A program made the position numbers and the translations under genes. Below, piece after piece: positions 18,902-28,520 of a stretch of DNA of 64,000 nt. Location of the stretch: the NCBI RefSeq assembly GCF_020166395.1, contig NZ_JAIQXU010000006.1:1-64000 (forward strand), read 5' to 3'. Positions within the stretch are counted from its first letter, which is position 1, and each line of letters starts with the position of its first letter. The notes beneath the pieces are model-generated. The model was not told where the DNA came from. It did no database searches and saw nothing but the letters and a program-made list of their open reading frames with translations. The DNA is from Deinococcus betulae (GTDB lineage Bacteria; Deinococcota; Deinococci; Deinococcales; Deinococcaceae).

Positions 18902-19105
18902 TTAAGCCGTGCCAGAGCCCATACAGACTCCGCCCATTTCTGGAGCAGCCGGGAGAGTCCTGAGCAGCTTTCTGACCTCAGCGATTCGCAAGTTTAATTC
19001 CCGGTAATCGGTCTTTTTTCTTCTCTTGCCCCACAGCACCGCGAGACCTTTCAGCCAAGTGAAATCCAAAGCATGTTTTGAAAGTTCATCCCACTTCATC
19101 TCCAT
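18902..19105 (-). CDS. Possible small hypothetical protein
   Basis: A 67-residue frame starting at the ATG at 19105 (MEMKWDELSKHALDF...). It is basic in the middle (GKRRKKTDYREL) and shows a plausible helical pattern. It lies in the same lower-GC islet as the interrupted gene next to it. There is no clear ribosome-binding site or promoter box, and no homologue that I recognise. It could be spurious or a remnant. Confidence 0.3.
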   Translation of the reverse strand: MEMKWDELSKHALDFTWLKGLAVLWGKRRKKTDYRELNLRIAEVRKLLRTLPAAPEMGGVCMGSGTA

Positions 19106-19282
19106 GCTTAGGCCAGCGCGCGGATGTCCAGCCTCACCCCAAGGCGGCAAAGTGGGCGCACAGGAGGGCCACCATGCCAGACCTCAGATCAGATGCCAGC
19201 GACCCCGACGACCGGACACCCCTCAACGAACCGGGAGCCCTGTGCTTCCCTCTTCCCCACTGAAAAAGGACATCCTCTGCCC

Positions 19283-20686
19283 ATGAACGGCAAACATCTT
19301 GTGAAACTTGGCCTGGAGAAAAAGGCCATCGCCTTGGCCCAGACCGCCGCCGCTGCCCGCGAAACCGCTGGCCTGGCCCGCGACGAGATTTTGGCGGAAC
19401 TGCGCGCTGTGCAGGCCAACCCGGCGGCGTACCTGGCCGGCGGCGTCTATGCCGACCTAGCCACTGAACTGAGTGCCCAGCAAGCGACGCGTGACGCCCT
19501 GAAAGGGGCCGAGCTGCGCGCCGCGCCGCTGCCCTACCCGGTGTGGGGCCAGGACCTGATCGAGCCCGGCGCCCGCAGCCAGATGGACGTGGCGATGCGC
19601 CTGCCGGTCAGCCGCGCCGGTGCCCTGATGCCCGACGCCCATGTGGGCTACGGCCTGCCTATTGGCGGGGTACTGGCCACCGAAAACGCGGTCATTCCCT
19701 ACGGCGTGGGCGTGGACATCGGCTGCTCCATGATGCTCTCGGTGCTGCCCGTGGCGCCCGGCGCCCTGCACGCTGAAGATGGCAAGGCGCTGCTGCTCAA
19801 GCACACCCGCTTTGGGGCCGGCGTGGCCTTCGACAAGCGCGACCGTCAGGACCACGAAGTGCTGCACGAGGGCGCCTGGCAGGACCAGCCTCTGCTGCGC
19901 CACCTGTTTGAGAAGGCTGCCACCCAGATTGGCACCAGCGGCAGCGGCAATCACTTCGTGGAATTCGGCACCTTCACGCTGGCAGACGCCGACCTGGGGC
20001 TGGAGGCCGGCGAGTACCTGGCCGTGCTGTCCCACAGCGGCAGCCGCGGCTTTGGGGCGCAGGTGGCGGGGCACTTCACCAATCTGGCCGAGCGCCGCCA
20101 CCCTGGCCTGGACCCCGCTGCCAAGAAGCTGGCGTGGCTGCCCCTGGACAGCGAGGACGGGCAGGCTTACTGGCAGGCCATGAATCTGGCGGGCCGCTAC
20201 GCGCTGGCCAACCATGACCTGATTCATGCCCGCCTGGCACGCGCCCTAAACGTGCAGCCGCTGGCACAGGTGCGCAACAGTCACAACCTGGCCTGGGAAC
20301 AGGAGGTCGGTGGCCAGAACCTGATCGTGCACCGCAAGGGCGCCACCCCCGCCGAGGCCGGGCAACTGGGCCTGATTCCCGGCAGCATGGCTGACCCTGG
20401 GTACGTGGTTCGCGGTCTGGGCAACCGGGACGCCCTGGGCAGCGCCAGCCACGGCGCGGGGCGCGTGCTGGGCCGCAAGGCTGCTGAGCGCACACTGGCC
20501 AAAAAGGACGTGCAGGCGTACCTGGCCGCGCGCGGCGTGACCCTGATTGGCGGCGGGATTGACGAGGCCCCGCAGGCGTACAAGCGCATTGAAGAGGTGC
20601 TGGCGCGGCAGAGTGATCTGGTGGATGTGGTCGGCCGCTTCACTCCCCAAATCGTTCGGATGGACACCGGCAGCGAGGATGTGTAG
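19283..20686 (+). CDS. rtcB: RtcB family 3'-phosphate RNA ligase
   Basis: RtcB joins RNA 2',3'-cyclic phosphate or 3'-phosphate ends to 5'-OH ends using GTP and Mn2+, in tRNA and stress-RNA repair. The 467-residue protein has 'PDAHVGYGLPIGGV', 'GVDIGCSM' (metal Cys), 'GSGNHFVEFG', 'HSGSRGFG', 'NSHNLAWEQ', 'HRKGATPAEAG' and 'SHGAGR', whose His is the guanylylated residue of the family. It ends 'GGGIDEAPQAYK'. The ATG at 19283 is chosen because upstream in-frame codons encode an unconserved tail. No RtcR, RtcA or Ro60/Rsr gene is beside it. A tRNA-like RNA lies directly downstream. Confidence 0.93.
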   Translation: MNGKHLVKLGLEKKAIALAQTAAAARETAGLARDEILAELRAVQANPAAYLAGGVYADLATELSAQQATRDALKGAELRAAPLPYPVWGQDLIEPGARSQMDVAMRLPVSRAGALMPDAHVGYGLPIGGVLATENAVIPYGVGVDIGCSMMLSVLPVAPGALHAEDGKALLLKHTRFGAGVAFDKRDRQDHEVLHEGAWQDQPLLRHLFEKAATQIGTSGSGNHFVEFGTFTLADADLGLEAGEYLAVLSHSGSRGFGAQVAGHFTNLAERRHPGLDPAAKKLAWLPLDSEDGQAYWQAMNLAGRYALANHDLIHARLARALNVQPLAQVRNSHNLAWEQEVGGQNLIVHRKGATPAEAGQLGLIPGSMADPGYVVRGLGNRDALGSASHGAGRVLGRKAAERTLAKKDVQAYLAARGVTLIGGGIDEAPQAYKRIEEVLARQSDLVDVVGRFTPQIVRMDTGSEDV

Positions 20687-20712
20687 AGGCGTCACCTGAA
20701 TTGACCAGCCCG

Positions 20713-20738
20713 GCCCCCGCCCTTATTAGAGCGGGGGC
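20713..20738. other. Hairpin GCCCCCGC/GCGGGGGC after rtcB
   Basis: A perfect 8-bp stem with a 10-nt A/T-rich loop, 27 bp after the rtcB stop. No T-run follows, so it is more likely an mRNA-end or processing structure than an intrinsic terminator. It could also be the 5' part of the structured region leading to the tRNA-like RNA. Confidence 0.4.
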
Positions 20739-20863
20739 TAATAGTGGCACCCTTGCCAGACCGTTAGAAATGGGAGTAACAGACCTTAAACGGCACCAAG
20801 CGGGGGTGGAGGCCAGCCAACGCCTCTCAAAACCGACTTGAAGCCCAGCGGCAACCTCTACCC

Positions 20864-20996
20864 TGCGCAGCCTGAGTGGTTGAAGGGGGGCGTCCCCGGT
20901 GACGACAGAGCAGGCTAGATGGAGCCTGGGCTGGAAGAGGGACGCCCAGTCAGTCCTCCGGGAGATGACCCAGGGGTTCGAATCCCCTGCGCATGC
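20864..20996 (+). ncRNA. tRNA-like non-coding RNA with an oversized anticodon-position arm
   Basis: Elements follow tRNA order. TGCGC (20864-20868) pairs with GCGCA (20989-20993) as a short acceptor stem. A class-II-type D arm, CCT-GAGTGGTTGA-AGG, spans 20871-20886. A 9-bp stem, GGGCGTCCC (20888-20896) with GGGACGCCC (20939-20947), sits where the anticodon stem belongs and encloses an inner hairpin CAGGCT/AGCCTG (20911-20928). A variable-arm-like hairpin GTCA...TGAC spans 20949-20969. A perfect T arm, CAGGGG-TTCGAAT-CCCCTG, spans 20971-20989. The 60-nt middle arm rules out an ordinary tRNA. A strong terminator follows at 21002. Bacterial Y RNAs (YrlA type) mimic tRNAs in this way and often sit beside rtcB, which is the leading interpretation. 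A decayed class II tRNA is the alternative. Confidence 0.55.
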
Positions 20997-21001
20997 AGAG
21001 C

Positions 21002-21030
21002 AGCGCCGGCCCTCTCCGGCGCTTGTTCTT
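21002..21030 (+). terminator. Intrinsic terminator of the tRNA-like RNA
   Basis: AGCGCCGG (21002-21009), loop CCCTCT, CCGGCGCT (21016-21023), tail TGTTCTT. It begins 8 nt after the tRNA-like acceptor strand, supporting a discrete transcript that ends here. Confidence 0.75.
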
Positions 21031-21113
21031 GGCTGAGTGTTTGTTGCCTGGGTGACTGGCATAGGTCATCTGGCGGCGGCGCCGCGCGGGTGGCGCACCC
21101 TACACTCGGGAAC

Positions 21114-22046
21114 ATGACAGCGCAGCGTGACGCGGTGGTGCGGGTGGCGGCGGCGGCCTACCCGATTGAGTTTCTGGACGGCTGGGCGGCTTTTGAAACC
21201 AAAGTCACGCGCTGGGTGGCCGACGCGGCGGGTCAGGGGGCGCAGCTCCTCGTGTTTCCCGAGTACGCGCCGCTGGAGCTGATCAGCCTGCTGCCAAACA
21301 CCCTGCACCACGACGTGCGGGGCATGCGGCCGGCGCTGCAAGCCTTCTTGCCAAACTTCCTGAGTCTGCACGCGCGCCTGGCCCGCGAATACCGTGTTGG
21401 GCTGGTGGCCGGCAGCTTTCCAGTCGCTTACGGCGACGTGTTTGTCAACCGGGCGTATGTGTTCGGCCCGGACGGCACGCACAGTCATCAGGACAAGCTG
21501 CTGATGACCCGCTTTGAGGCCGAGGAATGGGACATCGCCCCCGGTGAGGGCACGCGCGTCTTTGAGCTACCGCTGCCCGGCTGGACGCTGCGCTTTGGCA
21601 TCGCCATCTGCTACGACAGCGAATTTCCGGCCCTGGCCCGGCACCTGGCCGAAGGCGGCGCAGAACTGCTGGTCGTGCCCTCCTTTACTGGCAGCCGCGC
21701 GGGGTACACGCGCGTGCGGGTGGGGAGCATGGCCCGCGCCCTGGAAAACCAGTGTTACGCCCTGCACGCCCCCCTGATTGCCGACGCGCCCTGGACCTAC
21801 GCCGTGGAAGACGCCCACGGCGCGGCCGGCATCTACACCCCTGCCGACAATGGCCTGCCCGCCGACGGGGTGCTGGGGCAGCTGGGCTGGAATGAACCGG
21901 GCTGGCTGGTGACGGACCTTGACCTGGCCCTGACCCGCCATGTGCGCGCCGACGGCCACGTGCTGAACTGGCGCGACCGCGTGGTGGGCGAAGCGCGCCC
22001 TGGGCCGGCCCAGCTGGTCACGTTGGGCGCCCCAGAGCGGGGATGA
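21114..22046 (+). CDS. Carbon-nitrogen hydrolase (nitrilase superfamily)
   Basis: Hydrolyses a non-peptide C-N bond, typically an amide or nitrile. The catalytic Glu-Lys-Cys set is visible: Glu in 'VFPEYAPLE', Lys in '[12 protein letters not shown]', Cys in '[11 protein letters not shown]'. At 310 residues the length fits a single nitrilase domain. The ATG at 21114 has TACACT 7 nt upstream. The longer upstream frame would run through the tRNA-like RNA and its terminator. The stop overlaps the next ATG (ATGA), so it is co-transcribed with the acetyltransferase. Substrate not deducible. Confidence 0.9.
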   Translation: MTAQRDAVVRVAAAAYPIEFLDGWAAFETKVTRWVADAAGQGAQLLVFPEYAPLELISLLPNTLHHDVRGMRPALQAFLPNFLSLHARLAREYRVGLVAGSFPVAYGDVFVNRAYVFGPDGTHSHQDKLLMTRFEAEEWDIAPGEGTRVFELPLPGWTLRFGIAICYDSEFPALARHLAEGGAELLVVPSFTGSRAGYTRVRVGSMARALENQCYALHAPLIADAPWTYAVEDAHGAAGIYTPADNGLPADGVLGQLGWNEPGWLVTDLDLALTRHVRADGHVLNWRDRVVGEARPGPAQLVTLGAPERG

Positions 22047-22582
22047 CCTTCACACGTCGCCTGACCGTGGCCGACGCCCAGGTCTACCGGGCCGTGCGGC
22101 TGGCGGCCCTGCACGCCGACCCAGCCGCTTTCCTGACCACAGCCGCCGAATTTGCTGCGCAACCCCTGAATCAGCTTGAGGCCCGCCTGGCTCCAGACGC
22201 GCCAGGGGTGACGCTGGGGGCTTTTCTCAGTGGCAACTTGGTAGGGCTGCTGACCCTGGTGCGCGAGTCAGCCCCTGCACTGGCCCACCGGGTCAACATC
22301 TACGGCGTGTCGGTGGCGCCGGCGGCGCGGGGGCAGGGCACAGGAGAAAGGCTGGTCCGCGCCGGCATTGAGACCACCCGCACCTGGCCGGGCGTCACGT
22401 CCCTGCATCTGGCGGTGATGGAGACCCAGACAGCCGCTCGCCGCCTGTACGAACGCTGCGGCTTTCGCGTGTGGGGCCGGCAGCCGGATGCGGTGCGGCG
22501 GGACGGTCAGGTCTTTGCCGAGGACTGGATGGTGCTGGAACTGGGAAGGACTACGCCTCACCACGAACAGGAAAGCGGCTGA
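22043..22582 (+). CDS. GNAT family N-acetyltransferase
   Basis: A 179-residue GNAT enzyme using acetyl-CoA. Strand 4 and the pyrophosphate loop are '[21 protein letters not shown]' in outline (residues about 90-110), matching the R/QxxGxG/A motif as RGQGTG. The C-terminal '[14 protein letters not shown]' is the usual motif B. It is coupled to the upstream hydrolase by an ATGA overlap. Its last 32 bp overlap the 3' end of the convergent immunity gene. Acceptor unknown. Confidence 0.85.
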   Translation: MTFTRRLTVADAQVYRAVRLAALHADPAAFLTTAAEFAAQPLNQLEARLAPDAPGVTLGAFLSGNLVGLLTLVRESAPALAHRVNIYGVSVAPAARGQGTGERLVRAGIETTRTWPGVTSLHLAVMETQTAARRLYERCGFRVWGRQPDAVRRDGQVFAEDWMVLELGRTTPHHEQESG

Positions 22583-23077
22583 CCTGGGCTTTCCACTGGG
22601 CCGTCAGTGCTCGCAACTCGGCCTGAGTGACAGGGAAGTCCACCCAGGCGTCCGAGACTTCGCCCGTGTCCATCCAGTCGGGTGAATGGTCCAGTTCCCT
22701 GGCAAACGGCGGCAGATATTCCGCCTGCATCACGATGCGCAGGTGAAGTTGGTTGTCAAGGTCCGGGTCACGAAACCAGGCAGAACGCGCCGAGAGCACT
22801 AGGCACGGCTCGGTAAAGCTCTCGGTGCTGCTGAGGCCCGCCTGCTGCCAGCCGATGAAAACGGGTGCCTTCTCGCTAACTTCTTCCAGCCAGGCAAGCA
22901 ACCGGTGGGCCTCCCGAGCGGTCAGGCAGGGGTCAACCACCTCCCAGACCCGGCCATCAGGCAAAGAGAGCTTCAGCCGGACATTCAGCCAGTTGGCATC
23001 CCAGCCACGGCAGCATCTGGAAACTGATAGCCCAGAAGCTCAAGGGACAGCTCAAGCGCTCCGGTTCGCACCTGCAT
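22551..23077 (-). pseudogene. WapI-family immunity protein gene, frameshifted near 23003
   Basis: The frame from 22964 down to 22551 ('DPCLTAREAHRLLAWLEEV', 'VLSARSAWFRDPDLDNQLHLRIVMQAE') looks like the main part of WapI-type immunity proteins. Upstream, the ATG at 23077 opens 'QVRTGALELSLELLGYQFPDAAV'. This matches the family start but is in another frame. The two parts join as '...WDANWLNVRLKLSLPDGRVW' if one base is added near 23002-23006. It is therefore a single-base frameshift (mutation or sequence error) in a gene of about 175 codons. No toxin gene lies next to it, so it would be an orphan immunity gene. A shorter protein from 22964 could still be made. Confidence 0.65.
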
Positions 23078-23140
23078 TCACCTCACTCTATCGTCCTCGC
23101 CTCACGGACAAACCTGCCTCTCCCCGCCTACACTGCCTGC

Positions 23141-24331
23141 ATGCCTGTCACCCTGTCCGACCGCCTGAGCGCTGACCTCTCCGGCCTGCGTGAAAGTGGC
23201 CTCCTGATTCACCCGCGGGTGCTGGACGCCCCGCAGCATGCCCGCACCACCGTGGACGGCCGCAACGTCATCAACCTGGCCAGCAACAACTACCTGGGGT
23301 TCGCCGACCACCCAGCCCTCAAGGCCCGCGCCGCCGAGTATCTGGACAAGTGGGGCGTGGGGGCCGGGGCCGTGCGGACCATTGCCGGCACCCTGCGGAT
23401 TCACGAGGAATTTGAGGCGCAGATTGCGGACTTCAAGCACACCGGCAGCGCGCTGGTGCTGCACAGCGGCTTTTCGACCAATCAGGGGGTGCTGGGCGGC
23501 CTGCTGAAAGAAGGCGACCTCGTGGTCAGCGACGAACTGAACCACGCCAGCATCATTGATGGGCTGCGGCTGACCAAGGCCACGCGCAAGGTGTTCAAGC
23601 ACGCCGACCCCGAAGACCTCGACCGGGTGCTGAAAGACAACCCCACAGACGGCCTCATCATGGTCGTCACCGACGGCGTCTTCAGCATGGACGGCGACTT
23701 GGCCCCGCTGGACCAGCTGGTGGCGGTGGCCCGCAAGTACAGCGCCGTCACCTACGTGGACGACGCCCACGGGTCGGGCGTCATGGGCGCCCAGGGGCGC
23801 GGCACCGTGCATCATTTCGGCTTCGAGTACGCCGACGACGTGATTCAGGTGGGCACCCTGTCTAAAGCCTGGGGTGGGGTGGGCGGCTACGCGGCCGGCC
23901 ACGAGAACCTGCGCCAGCTGCTGATTAACCGCGCCCGGCCCTATCTGTTTTCCACCGCGCAGGCCCCGGCCACGGTGGGCGCCCTGGCCGCCGCCCTGGA
24001 CGAGGTGCAGCGCGACCCCACCCTGATGGAGCGCCTGTGGGACAACACCCGTTACTTCAAGGCCGAGTTGCAGAGGCTGGGCTTCGACACCTTTGGCAGC
24101 GTCACGCCCATTACGCCGGTCATCTTCGGGGAGGCGCCCGCCGCCTTTGAGGCCAGCCGCCGCCTCTTTGACGAGGGCATCTTCGCTGTGGGCCTGGGCT
24201 TTCCCACCGTGCCCCGCAACCTGGCCCGCATCCGCAACATCGTGACCGCCGAACACACCAAAGACGATCTGGATCAGGCCCTCAGCGCCTACGAGAAGGT
24301 GGGCCGCGCCCTGGGCACGATTGGCGGGTGA
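23141..24331 (+). CDS. kbl: Glycine C-acetyltransferase (2-amino-3-ketobutyrate CoA ligase)
   Basis: A PLP-dependent alpha-oxoamine synthase. Kbl splits 2-amino-3-ketobutyrate with CoA to glycine and acetyl-CoA in threonine breakdown. The 396-residue sequence has 'NYLGFADHP', the cofactor-stacking His in 'DELNHASIIDG', 'VDDAHGSGVMG' (Asp and His) and the PLP lysine in 'VGTLSKAWGG'. Length and motifs fit Kbl, but the related BioF reaction is possible. Thermus-group homologues are known to be promiscuous. TACACT lies 6 nt upstream of the ATG. The stop overlaps the next GTG (GTGA), forming a three-gene unit. No threonine dehydrogenase is adjacent. Confidence 0.85.
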   Translation: MPVTLSDRLSADLSGLRESGLLIHPRVLDAPQHARTTVDGRNVINLASNNYLGFADHPALKARAAEYLDKWGVGAGAVRTIAGTLRIHEEFEAQIADFKHTGSALVLHSGFSTNQGVLGGLLKEGDLVVSDELNHASIIDGLRLTKATRKVFKHADPEDLDRVLKDNPTDGLIMVVTDGVFSMDGDLAPLDQLVAVARKYSAVTYVDDAHGSGVMGAQGRGTVHHFGFEYADDVIQVGTLSKAWGGVGGYAAGHENLRQLLINRARPYLFSTAQAPATVGALAAALDEVQRDPTLMERLWDNTRYFKAELQRLGFDTFGSVTPITPVIFGEAPAAFEASRRLFDEGIFAVGLGFPTVPRNLARIRNIVTAEHTKDDLDQALSAYEKVGRALGTIGG

Positions 24332-24726
24332 GCGCGCTGCGGTTTGAGGGGTACACAGCTGACGAACTGTTGGCCTTTCCAGACGAACACTTTCGCGCCC
24401 TTGTGCTGACCGGTGAGCCCCTTGTGATCCGCATCGGCTCGGCGGAGGTGTTGGGTCAGTTCGCTGTATCAGACGACACGCTGATTCTGGAACTGGCCCA
24501 GATCGATGAGGGCGGCGAGGGCGTGTTACCTGCGCTGGCGGCTCTGGCAGAGCGGTATGCCCGCATGTGGAACCTGCGGTTCATCGAATGGCGTGTCCAT
24601 GCTCTGCACTGTGCCCAGCCCAATCTGCGCCTCCGGCGGATGCTGGAGCAGAAGGGCTTTGCGGTGCAGACACTGCCCGTTGTAGGCGAATGCCTGTGGC
24701 GGCGGGTGCCGGTGGACGCTGCGTGA
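24328..24726 (+). CDS. Hypothetical protein in the kbl unit
   Basis: 132 residues from a GTG that overlaps the kbl stop. The fold looks like a small alpha/beta protein. 'GSAEVLGQFAVSDDTLILELAQID' and the C-terminal 'LRRMLEQKGFAVQTLPVVGE' resemble GNAT strands and the motif-B end. The acetyl-CoA loop is missing, so it may be a degenerate GNAT or only a look-alike. Its stop overlaps the GTG of the next, genuine GNAT gene, suggesting the two proteins work together. Confidence 0.7.
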   Translation: MSALRFEGYTADELLAFPDEHFRALVLTGEPLVIRIGSAEVLGQFAVSDDTLILELAQIDEGGEGVLPALAALAERYARMWNLRFIEWRVHALHCAQPNLRLRRMLEQKGFAVQTLPVVGECLWRRVPVDAA

Positions 24727-25112
24727 CCGAGTACCGCGTGCAGGCTGCTGTGGACTCCACCAAGCTGAGCCAGTTGCGGGAAGCGGCCTGGGGCGCCCCA
24801 GACGACGGTCACGCCTGGCCAGCCATCCTGGCCCGCTCGCTGACCTGGGTGACGGCGCATAACGGCGGGCAGCTGATCGGCTTCGTCAACGTGGCCTGGG
24901 ACGGCGGCGCGCACGCCTTTTTGCTGGACACCACCGTTCACCCCGACTGGCAGCGGCGCGGGGTGGGGGCCGAACTCGTGCGCCGGGCAGCCGCTTCAGC
25001 GCGCGAACTGGGGGCCGAGTGGTTGCACGTGGATTACGAACCCCACCTGTCAGGCTTCTACGAGAGCTGCGGTTTTCGGCCTACCGCAGCGGGGCTGCTG
25101 CGGCTGCGCTGA
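24723..25112 (+). CDS. GNAT family N-acetyltransferase
   Basis: A 129-residue acetyltransferase starting at the GTG at 24723, which overlaps the preceding TGA. The longer in-frame extension to 24567 lies inside the upstream gene and is unlikely. The acetyl-CoA loop is 'WQRRGVGAELV', preceded by 'LDTTVHPD', and the C-terminal motif is 'SGFYESCGFRPT'. This matches the small YhbS/YvbK-like GNATs. Acceptor unknown. Last gene of the kbl unit. Confidence 0.85.
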   Translation: MTEYRVQAAVDSTKLSQLREAAWGAPDDGHAWPAILARSLTWVTAHNGGQLIGFVNVAWDGGAHAFLLDTTVHPDWQRRGVGAELVRRAAASARELGAEWLHVDYEPHLSGFYESCGFRPTAAGLLRLR

Positions 25113-25261
25113 GGTTTCTCAGCATCCCAGGGGAAGTAGGCCCTTCGGTAGGCTGTAACGTTCACTCGCGCGGCAAGCCCACTTGTTGCTGAGGCTCCAG
25201 CGGGGGTCTCAACGCCTCTGAAGACCGCAGTGGGTGGGCGCCTGTCCCGCCCCCGGCCCCC

Positions 25262-25267
25262 TATCAT
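25262..25267 (+). promoter_or_regulatory. -10 hexamer TATCAT before menG
   Basis: TATCAT ends 6 nt before the ATG at 25274, in the same sequence context as the box at 2062. Leaderless start, no ribosome-binding sequence. Confidence 0.6.
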
Positions 25268-25273
25268 GACCCT

Positions 25274-25993
25274 ATGACCAAGCGGCCCGCCGTGGGCGAC
25301 AAACAGGAGCGGGGCCAGGACGTGCAGGCCATGTTCGCCTCGATTGCGCCCCGCTACGACCTCCTGAACCGTGTGCTGAGCCTAGGGGTGGACCGGGGCT
25401 GGCGCCGCGCCGCTGCCCAGGAAGCGCTGGCCCTGAGCCCTGCGCGGGTGCTGGACGTGGCCACCGGCACCGCCGACTTTGCCCTGGAGCTAAAGACGCG
25501 CGCCCCGCAGGCCGAGGTCGTGGGCAGCGACTTCGTGCCGGAAATGCTGGCGATTGGCCGCCAGAAGGCCACCGCCCGCCACCTGCAGGTCAGCCTGGAA
25601 GAAGGCGACGCTCTGAACCTGCCCTACCCCGACGGCAGTTTTGACGCCGTGACCTGCGCGTTCGGCTTTCGCAACTTTGCCGACTACGAGCGTGGCCTGT
25701 CAGAGTTCTGGCGGGTGCTGGCGCCGGGCGGGCGAGCCGTCATTCTGGAGTTCCCGCCGCCAGGACCGGGGCTGTTTGGGGCCGCCTTCCGCTTTTACTT
25801 TCAGCACCTGCTGCCGCGCATTGGCGGCCTGGTGAGCGGCAACGCAGCGGCCTACACCTACCTGCCCGCCAGCGTGCTGGCCTTTCCCGACCCGCAGCAT
25901 CTGGAACGACTGATGCAGGCCACGGGCTTTCGCACCCGCCACCGCCTGCTTACGTTCGGCATTGCCGCCATTCATGTCGGAGACAAGCTGTAA
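25274..25993 (+). CDS. menG: Demethylmenaquinone methyltransferase (MenG/UbiE)
   Basis: Performs the last C-methylation of menaquinone with S-adenosylmethionine. The 239-residue protein has the UbiE signatures 'MFASIAPRYDLLNRVLSLGVDRGWR', SAM motif I 'VLDVATGTADFAL', 'FDAVTCAFGFRNFADYERGL' and the C-terminal 'LTFGIAAIHVGDK'. Deinococci use menaquinone, so menG is the more fitting symbol. It is monocistronic, with a 424-bp gap downstream. Confidence 0.93.
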   Translation: MTKRPAVGDKQERGQDVQAMFASIAPRYDLLNRVLSLGVDRGWRRAAAQEALALSPARVLDVATGTADFALELKTRAPQAEVVGSDFVPEMLAIGRQKATARHLQVSLEEGDALNLPYPDGSFDAVTCAFGFRNFADYERGLSEFWRVLAPGGRAVILEFPPPGPGLFGAAFRFYFQHLLPRIGGLVSGNAAAYTYLPASVLAFPDPQHLERLMQATGFRTRHRLLTFGIAAIHVGDKL

Positions 25994-26243
25994 GCCAGAC
26001 GCAGCCTGGATGGTGTGTACCAGCGGTTTGACACTAGCAGCCGTACAGCGGCGGCCAGAAGTGCCTCTCCAGGCCGCCCACACAGTTGTCTTTTACAGTC
26101 ACTTCCTTTGTTGTCCTAAGAAGTGGTTGAGTGGCATCCACATTGGCCGGGCCAGATTCCGCTGGAGCGAGCCGTGCAATCAAATGGGCAGACGTGCAAT
26201 ATGGACAGGCATCATGGAGGCGCAGGCTTCAGGAGCGGCTGAT

Positions 26244-26422
26244 GCGGCCTCCGATTGAGTCAAGCAGAATGCCGGGTGGCATCTGGATGCACTTGGACAG
26301 CTCTGCCTGGCAGCTCTTCAAGCTCACAGGAGAGCGAGAAAGACAGGGCACAGATTCCTCGGTATGGCGGCGCAGACGGAGCCCTTCCAGCAATGCCGTA
26401 ACGAAGCGGAATCTATATCAGC
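26244..26422 (+). repeat. Decayed dispersed palindromic element, copy E
   Basis: CTCCGATTGAGTC near 26249 and AACGAAGCGGAATCTATATCAG at the end match the two ends of the element (CTCCGATTGAATC and AACGAAACGGAATCCGTATCAG in copy B). The middle has diverged. It occupies the right part of the 424-bp gap 25994-26417. The left part of that gap shows nothing recognisable. Confidence 0.5.
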
Positions 26423-26921
26423 GGCTGGCGGTTAGAGCGCGCCCTTGCTCCAGCCACAGCCGCAGGGCACAGGTGAGCAGCAGGGCGCCCAGAGGAAACG
26501 GCACAGCGCCTAAGTCCAGCCGGGTGTCCACGCCGCGCGTGAAGCCGCCAAAACGGCCCCGCACCTCGCCGGCGTAATGGCGCAGGCTGAGGTCCAGGCC
26601 GTCCGTAAATGAGCCGTAGCGGCCCGTCACGGTGTCAGGCGTGAAATTCAGGGTCGCGTCGGTGCCTTCAGTGAAGCTCCCCAGGCGCATGGTCATGACG
26701 CCCGCAGCAATGCTGGCGCGCACATCGAACCCGTGGGTGACGCCGCCCACCCGGCCGACCAGGGCGTGCCCGTCCAGCCAGACCGCCACATCGGTGCCGT
26801 CCACGTAGCCGCCGACGCGGCCTGTCAAGCGCGCGCCGTCCCAAGTGGCGCTCAGGGCCACACCGTCCGATACGCCACCAAAGCGGCCTTCCAGGGCTTC
26901 CTGCGCCTGATACCCGGTCAT
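26418..26921 (-). CDS. Protein of six 22-residue GRxGGxxxGxD repeats with a C-terminal hydrophobic helix
   Basis: The 167-residue protein consists almost wholly of tandem 22-residue units. They begin GRFGGVSDG, GRVGGYVDG, GRVGGVTHG, MRLGSFTEG, GRYGSFTDG and GRFGGFTRG, each followed by D/A-V-x-L-type beta residues. A C-terminal stretch 'FPLGALLLTCALRLWL' could be a membrane anchor. The period suits a two-strand beta hairpin per unit, so a beta-solenoid or barrel-like fold is likely. No catalytic motif and no family that I recognise. TACCCT lies 6 nt upstream of the ATG on the minus strand. Monocistronic. Confidence 0.75.
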   Translation of the reverse strand: MTGYQAQEALEGRFGGVSDGVALSATWDGARLTGRVGGYVDGTDVAVWLDGHALVGRVGGVTHGFDVRASIAAGVMTMRLGSFTEGTDATLNFTPDTVTGRYGSFTDGLDLSLRHYAGEVRGRFGGFTRGVDTRLDLGAVPFPLGALLLTCALRLWLEQGRALTASR

Positions 26922-27080
26922 GGCTTCAGGGTAAAGGACCGCTCTGGCAGAACCCTGACGGCGCCGGCGGCAGACCCCGCGAGCCTGTGCCCAAGAGGTC
27001 TACCGCCGGTTGTTCTGGGCCTCGCCTCTGGCCCTCAGGCAGATGCTCCCGGCCTTCTTCTGGGGGTCCCTCCAGTCAGG

Positions 27081-28316
<1,236 letters not shown>

Positions 28317-28412
28317 GTCCAGCGCAGAATAGCCACCTGGGTCGGCCGGTGCATAAGCGAGAGTGCTCTTGACTGGAACGGGCCGGTTGCCTATAGTTCT
28401 GTGGCTGGCCGT

Positions 28413-28493
<81 letters not shown>

Positions 28494-28496
28494 GAA

Positions 28497-28520
28497 AGCT
28501 CCTCTTAGAGGGGCTTTTTT
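28497..28520 (+). terminator. Intrinsic terminator of tRNA-Pro
   Basis: Stem AGCTCCTC (28497-28504) with GAGGGGCT (28508-28515), one G-T pair, 3-nt loop, then a run of six T. Confidence 0.85.

Noticed and set aside
20864..20996. tRNA-Ser, tmRNA or RNase P RNA as explanation of the tRNA-like sequence
   Set aside because: The arm at the anticodon position is about 60 nt with no 7-nt loop. The tmRNA 5' consensus and tag frame are absent. The RNase P core motifs are not found.
20919..21113. N-terminal extension of the nitrilase-family ORF
   Set aside because: The extension passes through the tRNA-like RNA and its terminator. TACACT before the ATG at 21114 marks the real start.
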